64,000 nucleotides of DNA from Brevibacterium aurantiacum (lineage in GTDB: Bacteria > Actinomycetota > Actinomycetes > Actinomycetales > Brevibacteriaceae), in NCBI RefSeq assembly GCF_007558825.1, contig NZ_VLTK01000014.1, positions 54,608 through 118,607 on the forward strand. The letters are read 5' to 3'. Of the stretch, positions 34,678 through 44,500 are shown piece after piece. The position numbers were made by a program, and so were the translations under genes. Under the pieces are notes generated by a model. That model did no database searches, was not told the DNA's origin, and worked only from the letters and a program-made list of their open reading frames with translations. Positions within the stretch are counted from its first letter, which is position 1. The number at the start of each line of letters is the position of its first letter.

Positions 34678-36393
34678 ATGGCCGAACAACCTGACACAAC
34701 ACCGGCCTTCGCGTATACGTCTCTGCTGCCCACCAGCGGTGCGGGGCCGGCCATGCGCCGCCTCGACATCGACGGTGTGAAGCAGATCCACGCCGAGGTG
34801 GCCGACCAGTCCAGATCCTTCCTGCAGGTCGCGCCGTCGACGCTCACCGACCTCGCCGAGGTGGCCTTCAAAGAGGTCTCGCACTACCTGCGCACCGACC
34901 ACCTGGCCAGCCTGCGCGCCATCATCGACGATCCGGAGGCCAGCGCCAACGACGTCTTCGTCGCCCTCGACCTGCTCAAGAACGCTTCGGTCTCAGCCGG
35001 GGAGATCCTGCCGATGTGCCAAGACACAGGTACCGCGATCGTCTCCGCCAAACGCGGACCCAATGTGCTCACCGATGGTGACGACGCGAAGCACCTCTCT
35101 GCCGGAATCCACAAGGCGTACGAAGAACTCAACCTTCGCTACTCACAGTTGGCTCCGGTCAGCCTCTTCGAGGAGAAGAACACGGGCACCAACCTGCCCG
35201 CACAGATCGAAGTGGGCCTCAGCCCAGACGATGACTACGAGCTGCTGTTCATGGCCAAAGGCGGGGGAAGTGCGAACAAATCCTTCCTCTACCAGGAGAC
35301 GAAGGCCGTGCTCAACGAGTCATCGATGCTCGACTTCCTGGCGGAGAAGATCTCGACTCTCGGCACAGCAGCCTGCCCGCCCTACCACCTGGCAGTGGTC
35401 ATCGGCGGACCCTCGGCGGAGTTCACGCTCAAGACCGCGAAGCTTGCCAGCGCCCACTACCTCGATGACCTGCCGACGGCCGGTGACGCGACACTGGGCC
35501 ACGGATTCCGCGACACGGACTTCGAAGACACCGTGTTCAAGCTGACGCAGACGCTCGGGTTCGGCGCCCAGTTCGGCGGTAAGTACTTCTGCCACGACGT
35601 GCGCGTCGTCAGGCTCCCACGCCACAACGGATCGCTGCCGATCGCCATCGCCGTGAGCTGCTCGGCCGACCGGCAGATCCTTGCCCGCATCAACGCCGAG
35701 GGTGTCTTCATCGAAGAGCTCGAGCACGATCCCGCCAGGTTCCTGCCGTCGATGGGCCGGGTCGAGGAGATCGAATCCGGCAATGTCACCGAGGTAGACC
35801 TCGACCGTCCGATGCCCGAACTCCAGTCACAGCTGAGCCGACTGGCCGTAGGGGACAGGCTCTCACTGTCCGGCACCGTGATCGTGGCCCGCGACATCGT
35901 CCATGCGAACCTACGTCAGCGGTTGGGCGAGGGCGGGCAGCTGCCCGACTATTTCAAGGACCACCCCATCTACTACGCGGGACCGGCCAAGACTCCCGAC
36001 GGAATGCCTTCGGGATCGTTTGGACCGACCACCGCTTCACGGATGGACACCTACGTGCGCCAGTTCCAGGAAGCCGGCGGGTCGATGATCATGCTCGCCA
36101 AGGGCAACCGCTCGGCTCAGGTGAAGAACTCCTGCGCCGAATTCGGCGGATTCTACTTAGGCTCCATCGGCGGGCCCGCGGCCCGTCTGGCCCAGGACTG
36201 CATCACCGAAGTCGAAGTCCTCGACATGGAAGACCTCGGGATGGAAGCAGTGTGGCGGATCAAAGTTGAGGACTTCCCGGCCTTCATTATTACCGACGAC
36301 AAGGGCAACGACTTCTTCGACAGCACTGGACCGGATACGACGATCGGACTCGGGCGGACGAGAACAGCGAAAGACGGCGCCCGACTGGACTGA
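34678..36393 (+). CDS. class I (iron-sulfur) fumarate hydratase-type enzyme, possible mesaconase
   Basis: 571 residues. A [4Fe-4S] hydratase with alpha and beta parts fused. Cluster cysteines are C114 in [10 protein letters not shown]233 in [11 protein letters not shown] and C328 in AVSCSADRQ; the beta part carries GPTTASRMD and [11 protein letters not shown]. Class I fumarases hydrate fumarate and often mesaconate. Lying between CoA-transferase and acyl-CoA dehydrogenase genes, a role as mesaconate hydratase forming citramalate is possible (inference); housekeeping fumarase cannot be excluded. Confidence 0.88.
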   Translation: MAEQPDTTPAFAYTSLLPTSGAGPAMRRLDIDGVKQIHAEVADQSRSFLQVAPSTLTDLAEVAFKEVSHYLRTDHLASLRAIIDDPEASANDVFVALDLLKNASVSAGEILPMCQDTGTAIVSAKRGPNVLTDGDDAKHLSAGIHKAYEELNLRYSQLAPVSLFEEKNTGTNLPAQIEVGLSPDDDYELLFMAKGGGSANKSFLYQETKAVLNESSMLDFLAEKISTLGTAACPPYHLAVVIGGPSAEFTLKTAKLASAHYLDDLPTAGDATLGHGFRDTDFEDTVFKLTQTLGFGAQFGGKYFCHDVRVVRLPRHNGSLPIAIAVSCSADRQILARINAEGVFIEELEHDPARFLPSMGRVEEIESGNVTEVDLDRPMPELQSQLSRLAVGDRLSLSGTVIVARDIVHANLRQRLGEGGQLPDYFKDHPIYYAGPAKTPDGMPSGSFGPTTASRMDTYVRQFQEAGGSMIMLAKGNRSAQVKNSCAEFGGFYLGSIGGPAARLAQDCITEVEVLDMEDLGMEAVWRIKVEDFPAFIITDDKGNDFFDSTGPDTTIGLGRTRTAKDGARLD

Positions 36394-36486
36394 ACCGGTC
36401 ACGGACCACCACGAATACGGCCACGTCGGGCCACCTCGGCGAGGCAGACAATCACAACTTCAGCAGCAGAGGATAAGGACTTCGAG

Positions 36487-37635
36487 ATGGCAGTCAGCAG
36501 CGAAGAGCAGATGATGATCGATACGGTCGCCGAGTTCATCGACCACGACGTCAAACCCCACGTCAACCGGGTCGAGCATGCCGACGAATATCCGGAAAAG
36601 TGGATCCAGACCATGAAGGACATGGGCATCTACGGACTCGCGATCGACGAGCCCTGGGGCGACGGCAAGGTCTCGACCGAGGCGTATGCGCTCATCACGC
36701 AGGAACTGGCCCGCGGGTGGATGTCCCTGGCTGGTGCCATGGGCGGGCACACCGTCGTGGCCAAGCTCATCGCCGAATACGGCACGAGCGAGCAGAAGGA
36801 CAAGTACCTGCCGCGCATGGCCACCGGTGAACTGCGTGCGACCATGGCCCTGACCGAGCCCGGTGGTGGCTCTGACCTGCAGGCCATGCGCACCTCGGCA
36901 GCCAAGGACGGCGAGGACTACGTCATCAATGGGTCGAAGACCTGGATCACCAATGCCCGCAAGTCCGATCTCATCGCACTGCTGTGCAAGACCGACCCGA
37001 GTGCAGAGCCCCGCCACAAGGGCATCTCGATCATCCTTGTCGAGAAGGGTGAGGGTTTCACGGTGTCGAAGAACCTCTCGAAGCTCGGCTACAAGGGTGT
37101 CGAGACCTGCGAACTCGTGTTCGAGAACCTGCGCCAGCCGCAGTCCCAGCTGCTCGGCGGGGCAGAGGGAGTCGGATTCAAGCAGATGATGAAGGGCCTG
37201 GAGATCGGCCGCATCCAGGTGGCTTCTCGCTCGCTCGGTGTGGCCCAGGCTGCACTCAATGACGCTGTGAAGTACTCGCAGGAGCGCGAATCCATGGGCA
37301 AGCCGATTTGGCGTCACCAGGCCGTGGGCAACCAGCTGGCGAAGATGGCGACGAAGCTCGAGGCCGCCCGGCAGCTCGTCCTCCACGCAGCTCGCACCTA
37401 CGATTCCGGTGAGCGCGTGGACATGGAGGCCGGCATGGCCAAGTACTACGCCTCAGAGATGGCCGCCGAGGTGGCCCTCGACGCCATCCGTGTCCATGGC
37501 GGTTACGGATATTCCACCGAATACGACGTCGAACGCTACTACCGGGATGCCCCGCTGATGATCGTCGGCGAGGGCACCAACGAAATCCAGCTCAACGTCA
37601 TCGCCAAGCAGCTCATCGGCCGCAACAAGGCCTGA
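36487..37635 (+). CDS. acyl-CoA dehydrogenase 1
   Basis: 382 residues, complete FAD-dependent fold. Landmarks: ATMALTEPGGGSDLQAMRT, WITNARKSDLIALL, RHQAVGNQLAKMAT, and the base in YYRDAPLMIVGEGTNEIQ (Glu of GEGT). Oxidises an acyl-CoA to its 2-enoyl form. It is separated from the fumarase gene by 93 bases and followed 14 bases later by a second dehydrogenase. Confidence 0.9.
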   Translation: MAVSSEEQMMIDTVAEFIDHDVKPHVNRVEHADEYPEKWIQTMKDMGIYGLAIDEPWGDGKVSTEAYALITQELARGWMSLAGAMGGHTVVAKLIAEYGTSEQKDKYLPRMATGELRATMALTEPGGGSDLQAMRTSAAKDGEDYVINGSKTWITNARKSDLIALLCKTDPSAEPRHKGISIILVEKGEGFTVSKNLSKLGYKGVETCELVFENLRQPQSQLLGGAEGVGFKQMMKGLEIGRIQVASRSLGVAQAALNDAVKYSQERESMGKPIWRHQAVGNQLAKMATKLEAARQLVLHAARTYDSGERVDMEAGMAKYYASEMAAEVALDAIRVHGGYGYSTEYDVERYYRDAPLMIVGEGTNEIQLNVIAKQLIGRNKA

Positions 37636-37649
37636 GAGGGAGACGCACC

Positions 37650-38828
37650 ATGACGCACAAACCCAGGCCCAGGCCGGACACCCCGCACTTCATGACCGAG
37701 GAACGCCTCGAGATCCAGGCGCTCGCCCGCGAGTTCGCCCACGACGTGGTCCTCCCGTTGGCCAATGAGCTCGACCCCATCGAGGGACAGTTCCCTGAAT
37801 GGTTCATCAAACAGATGGCCGATATGGGGTTCTTCGGCATCCTCATCCCCGAGGAATACGGCGGCCTCGGATTGGGTGTCTTCGAGTACTGCCTCGTCGC
37901 CGAGGAACTCTCCCGTGCCTGGATGAGCGTGGGTGGACTGCTGGCTCGGGGCAACGGGATGGGCGGTGGCTTCTCACCCGAACAGGAAGCCCGGCTGCTG
38001 CCGAAGGTCGCCACAGGTGAGTATTTGGGTGCCTTCGCCCTGTCCGAGGCAGAAGCCGGATCCGATGTCGCCAACATCCGGTGCAAGGCCAGTCGTGCCG
38101 CGGACGGTGGGTGGGTCATCAATGGCACGAAGATGTGGTGCACGTTTGCCGATCAGGCTGACTATGTGATTCTCTTTGCCCGCACCTCGACCGATGAGGC
38201 CAAGCGCCATCGTGGGATCTCAGCGTTCCTCGTGGAGAAGAACCGGGGTTCCTTCCCCGAGGGTATGTCGGGGACTGCTGTGAAGAAGATCGGGTACTTC
38301 GGATGGAAGACCTGGGATCTGGCCTTCGACGACTTCCACCTGCCGGCCGAAGCACTGCTGGGTGAGGAAGATCGTGGCTTCTACCAAGCGGTGTCGGGTC
38401 TTGAAGTGGGGCGTGCGCATACGGCGGCTCGCTCGATCGGTTTGGCGCAGGCGGCGTTGGAGGACTCGATCGCGTACTTGAAGCAGCGGGTCCAGTTCGG
38501 GCATCCTCTGGCTGATTTCCAGCATCTGCGGTTCAAGGTCGCTGACATGGCCGCCCAAATCGAGGCCAGTCGTGCGTTGATGTATCACGTGTGCACGCAG
38601 ATCGATTCTGGTGCACGCTGTGACAAGGAAGCGGCGATGGTCAAATACTTGGCCGCGGAGATGGCGGAGAAGGTCACCTCGGAGGCTGTCCAGATCCATG
38701 GTGGTGCCGGGTACACGAAGGACTTTGCCGTGGAGCGTCATTGGCGTGATGCCCGGTTGACGAAGATCTTCGAGGGCTCGTCTGAGATCCAGATGCGCAT
38801 CATCTCCGATGAACTGTTAGGACGTTGA
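37650..38828 (+). CDS. acyl-CoA dehydrogenase 2
   Basis: 392 residues. Landmarks: GAFALSEAEAGSDVANIRC, MWCTFADQADYVILFAR, VQFGHPLADFQHLRFKVADM and the catalytic Glu in LTKIFEGSSEIQMR. Distinct enough from its neighbour to act on another substrate or to form a mixed complex; sequence cannot decide. Starts after GGGAGACG; the following gene begins one base after its stop. Confidence 0.9.
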   Translation: MTHKPRPRPDTPHFMTEERLEIQALAREFAHDVVLPLANELDPIEGQFPEWFIKQMADMGFFGILIPEEYGGLGLGVFEYCLVAEELSRAWMSVGGLLARGNGMGGGFSPEQEARLLPKVATGEYLGAFALSEAEAGSDVANIRCKASRAADGGWVINGTKMWCTFADQADYVILFARTSTDEAKRHRGISAFLVEKNRGSFPEGMSGTAVKKIGYFGWKTWDLAFDDFHLPAEALLGEEDRGFYQAVSGLEVGRAHTAARSIGLAQAALEDSIAYLKQRVQFGHPLADFQHLRFKVADMAAQIEASRALMYHVCTQIDSGARCDKEAAMVKYLAAEMAEKVTSEAVQIHGGAGYTKDFAVERHWRDARLTKIFEGSSEIQMRIISDELLGR

Positions 38829-38829
38829 C

Positions 38830-39699
38830 ATGACTGAGATCAACCTGCAGGACTGGGTCGGCCGATCCAGCACCGAAGAAGACATTGCCTCTCCGATCAG
38901 TGCTGCCCGCTTGGCCACGTTGCTCGAACAGGACGTATCGTCGTCGACCGAGCCAGCGACGCTGTTCCCCGTGGGACACTGGTTGCACTTCGCCGAAGAC
39001 GACGTTCCGATGAGCGAACTGGGAACAGACGGTCACGTGAAGCTCGGCGGATTCATGCCCCCGGTCGGACTGCCTCGGCGCATGTGGGCCGGCAGCAAGC
39101 TGCAGTTCCATGCACCCATCCTCGCCGGGCAGAAGCTGTCACGGACGACAACCATCGAATCGATTACGGAGAAGACCGGCGGCAGCGGTTCCCTCTGCTT
39201 CGTCGTGCTGCGCCACGAGGTCTCCGCCGATGGAAACCTCGCGACAACGGATCGGCACACGATCGTCTACCGGGAAGCCACCTCGGCGCCAGAAGGATCC
39301 ACGGCGGCACCAGCGCGTGCGGATTCCCCGGCACCCGAAGGGTGGGACTGGGTGCGCTCGGTGCGACCCAACGAGGTTACGCTCTTCCGCTACTCAGCTC
39401 TGACATTCAACTCCCACCGCATCCACTACGACCACCCGTATGTGACGGGCGTCGAAGGCTACCCGGGACTCGTCACCCACGGCCCGCTGACCGCGACACT
39501 CCTGCTCGACGCATTCATGAAGAACCACCCGGAGGCGAGCGTCGCTACGTACGACTTCCGCGCGAAGTCACCCCTGTTCGCGAACGAGCAGATACACCTC
39601 GTCGGTCGCAGCACCGGAGCGAACACCCATGAACTCGAAGCCATCGGACCTGATGGTCAGACCGCGATCGCGGCAACAGTGACGACCACGGAAAGCTGA
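38830..39699 (+). CDS. MaoC/FAS1-like dehydratase (mesaconyl- or itaconyl-CoA hydratase-like)
   Basis: 289 residues, double hot-dog layout. The N-terminal half is the MaoC_dehydrat_N type (PVGHWLHFAEDDVPMSELG). The C-terminal half holds the hydratase motif TLFRYSALTFNSHRIHYD followed by VEGYPGLVTHGPL. This arrangement is that of mesaconyl-C4-CoA hydratase, itaconyl-CoA hydratase and Htd2-like proteins. It supports a role hydrating a branched enoyl dicarboxylyl-CoA. Packed between acyl-CoA dehydrogenase and CoA-transferase genes with almost no spacers. Confidence 0.85.
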   Translation: MTEINLQDWVGRSSTEEDIASPISAARLATLLEQDVSSSTEPATLFPVGHWLHFAEDDVPMSELGTDGHVKLGGFMPPVGLPRRMWAGSKLQFHAPILAGQKLSRTTTIESITEKTGGSGSLCFVVLRHEVSADGNLATTDRHTIVYREATSAPEGSTAAPARADSPAPEGWDWVRSVRPNEVTLFRYSALTFNSHRIHYDHPYVTGVEGYPGLVTHGPLTATLLLDAFMKNHPEASVATYDFRAKSPLFANEQIHLVGRSTGANTHELEAIGPDGQTAIAATVTTTES

Positions 39700-39708
39700 G
39701 GAGCACCC

Positions 39709-40914
39709 ATGTCTGAGACACGACCGGCACCACTGACCGGACTGAAAGTCGTCGAGATCTCCGCCTTCGTCGCAGCACCTCTGGGTGCGATGACCCTGGC
39801 GCAGCTGGGTGCCGACGTCATCCGCATCGACCCGATCGGCGGCAACATCGACGCCAACCGGTGGCCGATCAGCGATGACGGGACGTCGATCTATTGGGCC
39901 AGCCTGAACAAGGGCAAGCGCTCGGTCACCCTCGATCTCAAGTCCGAAGAGGGACAGAAGATCGCGACCGATCTCATTGCCGAGGCGGGCACCCTGGTGA
40001 CGAACCTGCCCGCTCGCGGATGGCTGAGCTACGACAATCTCGTCCAGCACCGTGAAGATCTGGTCATGCTGCGTCTCAATGGGTCCCATGATGGGAAGCC
40101 GGCCGTGGACTACACGATCAATGCGGCCAGCGGGTTCCCGATCATCACCGGCGATGATGAGCGACCGGTCAACAATGCGCTGCCGGCGTGGGATGTCATC
40201 GCCGGCCTGTACATTGCCAATGGCATTACTGCCGCTGAGCTCGATCGCCGGACTTCGGGCAAGGGGCAGGAGATCAACCTCGCCCTGTCCGATGCGATGC
40301 TCGCAACCGTGGGCAACCTCGGATACATCGCCGAGGTGCAGTCGACCGGTAAGACTCGTGGACCGCTGGGCAATGGCCTCTATGGCGCCTACGGGCAGTC
40401 GTTCAAGACCTCGGACGAACGCGAGATCATGGTTGCCGTCATCTCGAACAAGCACTGGCGCGGACTGGGCAAGGCGACGGGGCTGTCCGAGAAGCTCGAG
40501 ATGATCGGGCCCATGCTCGACGTTGATCTGTCTACCGAAGGCGGACGGTTCGAAGCGCGTGAGGCCATCGACGTTGTGCTGCGCCCGTGGTTCGCTGCGC
40601 ACACGGTCGCCGAGGCGGCTACTGCATTGGCCAATGCCGGTGTGCTCCAGGGTGAGTTTCAGACCTTCGAAGAGCTCGTCAACAACGATCCGTGGTGTTC
40701 GTTGGAGAACCCGCTGTTCGGTGAGATCGAGCAGCCGGGAGTCGGCCGTGTGATGGCTCCTCGGGTGCCGTTGTCGTTCTCTGGGACGCCGGCGGCAGAA
40801 GCGGTTGCTGCTCCGCGGCTGGGTGGGGATACGGAGGATGTGATGGCAGATGTGCTAGGGCTCGGCCCCGATGAGCTCACGTCGCTCCGAGAATCGGCGA
40901 CAATCGATTCCTGA
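39709..40914 (+). CDS. CaiB/BaiF (class III) CoA-transferase 2 (Mct-like)
   Basis: 401 residues: VVEISAFVAAPLGAMTLAQL, NKGKRSVTLDLKSEEGQK and the catalytic Asp in AVDYTINAASGFPI. It belongs to a different branch from the first transferase. The pairing with a MaoC/FAS1-like hydratase recalls mesaconyl-CoA C1-C4 transferase plus mesaconyl-C4-CoA hydratase of the 3-hydroxypropionate bi-cycle (known for Chloroflexus; assignment here is inference). A broken relative lies downstream at 41132-41335. Confidence 0.85.
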   Translation: MSETRPAPLTGLKVVEISAFVAAPLGAMTLAQLGADVIRIDPIGGNIDANRWPISDDGTSIYWASLNKGKRSVTLDLKSEEGQKIATDLIAEAGTLVTNLPARGWLSYDNLVQHREDLVMLRLNGSHDGKPAVDYTINAASGFPIITGDDERPVNNALPAWDVIAGLYIANGITAAELDRRTSGKGQEINLALSDAMLATVGNLGYIAEVQSTGKTRGPLGNGLYGAYGQSFKTSDEREIMVAVISNKHWRGLGKATGLSEKLEMIGPMLDVDLSTEGGRFEAREAIDVVLRPWFAAHTVAEAATALANAGVLQGEFQTFEELVNNDPWCSLENPLFGEIEQPGVGRVMAPRVPLSFSGTPAAEAVAAPRLGGDTEDVMADVLGLGPDELTSLRESATIDS

Positions 40915-40928
40915 GCGCTGATCAGTTC

Positions 40929-41098
40929 GACGCCTCGAGCGCTGCGCGCCTGACTGCGGCGCTCGAGCTGCTGGAGGCAGGCGAAAGAATCGAGCAGGTC
41001 GCCTAATCGGTCAGATTCTCCAGCGCATCGCGTTTCGTCCCTGAGCTCAGGAGGCACTACAGGATGACGGCGGGGCGCCAGGATCAAATGAGATCGTG
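40929..41098 (+). pseudogene. remnant of an AraC-family regulator C-terminus
   Basis: One frame reads RLTAALELLEAGERIEQVA, stop, SVRFSSASRFVPELRRHYRM, the second half of an AraC/XylS DNA-binding domain. The stop (TAA at 41004-41006) replaces an expected Glu-type codon at a position just before the recognition helix. No upstream part of the gene remains, so it is a decayed fragment. Confidence 0.7.
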
Positions 41099-41131
41099 TA
41101 AGCATCACGGCAAAGCTGGGTGGGCGTAGGA

Positions 41132-41335
41132 ACCGATCTCATTGCCGAGACGGGGACGTCCTTTACGAATCTGACCGCCCGTGGCTGGTCGAGCTAAGAG
41201 AACCTGGTTCGGCACCGTAGGGACCTTGTCATGCTCCGCCTGGATGTGTGGGGTGACAGTTCGCCGACGGTGGAGCTCGATCGGTGCTCCGCGCGCCAGG
41301 AGTAGAGATCATCCGGGCCTCGTCCGATGCTGGTA
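41132..41335 (+). pseudogene. remnant of a class III CoA-transferase
   Basis: Reads TDLIAETGTSFTNLTARGWS, then a stop (TAA at 41195-41197), then ENLVRHRRDLVMLRL, matching residues from about 86 of CoA-transferase 2 (TDLIAEAGTLVTNLPARGWL onward). A later part resembles ELDRRTSGKGQE with an internal deletion and shift. It is a decayed paralogue or duplicate. The rest of 41336-41569 shows no gene. Confidence 0.75.
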
Positions 41336-41569
41336 TGGCGGTTCGGAGAGCACAGACTCGAGCCTTCGCGACCACAATAGTGCCTGATTCGCACTCGACG
41401 AATAGGTCTTGTCGCTAAGGAGTGCATTTAGGTGAGTGCGTCGACTAACCTTCAGTTTCTCCACCAGGCACACGGCCCACCGTTCTCGGGTGACGTCGCT
41501 GTGATGCGTGTAGCAGACAGGCGTCCGACGCAATGCTGGCGGCTTGCCCCGGATAACGGCAGTGACTAC

Positions 41570-44500
41570 CTACCGCCCGCGGCCCTTTCCGCGACGGGAT
41601 CGTTGTCGCCCTGCGTCGACTCCGACCGCCTCGGTGGTAAGGTCGTCGATGGCAACGACGGGGAACGGGCTCTCCGTCATCAGAGGCATGATCAGCGGCT
41701 CGCTGGTCACGACGGCGCCGAGCACCTTGACCCGAGCACTTGCGGGGAGGCCCAGGCCGGTGGCGACGACAACGTTGTTGTTGCGGAGCCAATCGATTCG
41801 TCGTGAGTGGAGTTCGACAGTCGATCTCTTGCCGCTCTTTCCGGTGAAGAGCTTCTTGACCTCATTGGCGATCTCGACCGGTGTGCGGGCAATCTCGAAG
41901 TCTTTGGCTTCAATGGCGACGATGGTGTTGCTGGCCTCATGGAACGCGAAGACGTCGATGTCGCCGATGTCGTTGCCTTCCGGGTCGGCTACTCGTTTCT
42001 TTCCGAACTTCTTCACGGATAGATAGGTGGTGAAGCCGAGACGGTCGAGCTTACGGCCGACCTGTTGCGCGAAATGGTCGTTGATTCGGCCTCTGGTCTG
42101 GGAGATGAACTTGATCATCTCGTCGGTTTCGGCTCGTCCCTGGAGCCGACCGGAGAGAAGGTTGTCGACCCAATACGGTCCAAGCCGGTAGAGGGCGCGA
42201 AAGCCGAAGACGAGGTCTGATCCTTGCTGGACGACGGGTCTCCGGACGTACGACATGTCTCGGTTGAAGCGCCACGGCACCGCGTCGTTTCCGATCGACA
42301 TGAACGATGCCCTGGGAGCGAGCGTGATCTTGTCGAGGACCTGCTCCACAGTCACTGGGGTCAGGCCCTTGCTGTTGGAGACCTCGGCGATGGCAGTCGT
42401 TCGGTCGACGCGATTCACTTGGTCGGCGGCCCCAAGATCCAGCAGACCCCCGCATACCTTGCGCAGCTCGTCGAAGGTGAATCCGAACTCTGCCTGTGTT
42501 GCCTCGGCGCTAGTAGCGAGGAACTCGGCAAAATCGAACGGATTCGATTCGTCAACCGAGTCGTCGGCTTGGGCCTCACGCAGTGATCGGGAGCCAGAAT
42601 TCACGGCGTATGTTTCCATCGCTTGGTGAATTGGGTGGTCTCGCTCTACTCCGAGGCGCCCCGACTCGAGGATGGACACCTCGAAGTCCGCCAGGTGGTG
42701 GTGGAGGAAATCCGAAGCTGTTCCTCGATCGGCGATCTCCCTCGCGATGCTGAGCATTCCGTAATAGTCGCGCGTCTGGACTTGCTCAGTGCCGGTCGGC
42801 GGACACGCTGCGACGTACTCGATCAGGAACCGGTTGGCACGCTGAGCAGAAGCGCTCGCCTTGCGCTCCTCAACGAGATCGGTGGCCGCCTCAGAGTTCT
42901 CTCCGAAACACGCGATTCGCGCCCGGAGCATGGTGTCGAGGAACTTGGCATTGTGGAGGAGCGACTCGTTTTGCGCGATCAGGTATGCGAGTAGGCCTCG
43001 AGGCTCGTAAACAACGATCTCGCTTTCGAGTCGCTTGAAGAGGTAACTGACGGCCGCATTGAGAACATCGACACGGTTTTTACCCTCGAAACCACCTGTC
43101 GGGAAGTTGCCGCCTGACGGCGAACGGAGCCAGTTGCCTAGTTCATCGAGCAGCTGTGCGGTGACTTGCGAGTGTCCTGTCAGAGGGCGAGGTAGCCCCT
43201 TTGCCCACATGTCAGGCGCCTGGTTTTGATCGAAAGCGTTGAGCATGCGCTTGGAACCGGTCGGCGCGACCCGATCCAGGACTTCTGGCAGATCGGCAAC
43301 CGCTACAGCGAACAGGGCCTCCAGCAACGCCGAGACCAGCTCGCGCTCGGCAAGGTTGTCTCCTTCTTGAAAGAGAGCGACGAACGTCTCGGCGATCTCG
43401 AAGGTGAAACCACCCGAACGAGGGGAGACGCACACCGCAGGATCAGACTGCGACCAACCGTTCGGCTTGCGCCACGATTCGGGCGAAGAGAGTTTGAGTA
43501 CGAGTTCAACGGTTGGATCGGTCGGTACGACGTCGACGTGGTTTGCGCATTCCCAGACCCAATATGCAGCGCACTCCATGAGCTCGGCCTCGACACCTAC
43601 CGGTCCGTCGTTGTCCAGGTCGACGGTGATGAAGATATTGCTGGCGGTCAGCTCGACCACATAGCCTGGGAAGGGGCTGCGTGGGTCGATTATGTAGATG
43701 CCGCGGCCATCGCTTCGATATCGTCGCCGGGCAGTGACGATAATTTTAGGGTCAATTGGCGGCACGACTCCGTGCGTGTCAATTTCGAGTTGGCACTTGG
43801 CGCGAGGCACAAGTGCCTCTCCGGTCTGGAACATCATGAGGCTGGGCTGCGGCCCGTCCGAGACGTAGAACGACTTCTCGGACTCCTCATAGACGCTGAA
43901 CTCGTCAAGGATGTCGGTGACAAGCGCATCCCAGGGGCGCCTGCTCCGCGCTTCGGCGAAAAGGAGCAGACCTAGAGACCCATCAGGCTCGTGATGAAGA
44001 ATGACCTCGAGATCATCTGACCTGATGAAGAGCATCGGGTCGGCATCGTTGATGTTAGGGACGCTCCAGAATGCGCCTCCGCCCAGGGTATCGGTGACGA
44101 CAAGGTGCAGGAGCGTCGAGGCGCTCGAGTACGTGCGACGTTCCTCGGGCGCCATGAGGTGGGCAAGGCGCGCCAGCACCGCCTGGGTGTCGTGCACGTG
44201 GTCCCAGACGTTGGTCTCCCAGTTGGCCAGTGGGTCGGTTGCGAGCACGACATGCAGGTCGCGTCTGTCGTCGATCGGCACCAGGTACCTGGTGGTCAGG
44301 TCGTCCTCTTCGATGAGGATCGCGGTCCTGTCGGGATCGAGCAGGCGCATGACGCGATAGAGCACGGCAGTTCGCCACCTTCGTCCTAGCTTCTCGAGTT
44401 GGCCGTCTTGCTTCGCGAACCGCAAGAAGTGGAAGCGCATCGTCACAAGCAGATCGACGGGCAGCACCACTTGGTACCCGTCGTCCATCCTGAGGAACGG

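Noticed and set aside
43226..43975. 249-residue plus-strand open frame inside the large nuclease protein
   Set aside because: Antisense frame; the minus-strand protein is continuous across it and codon bias favours the minus strand.
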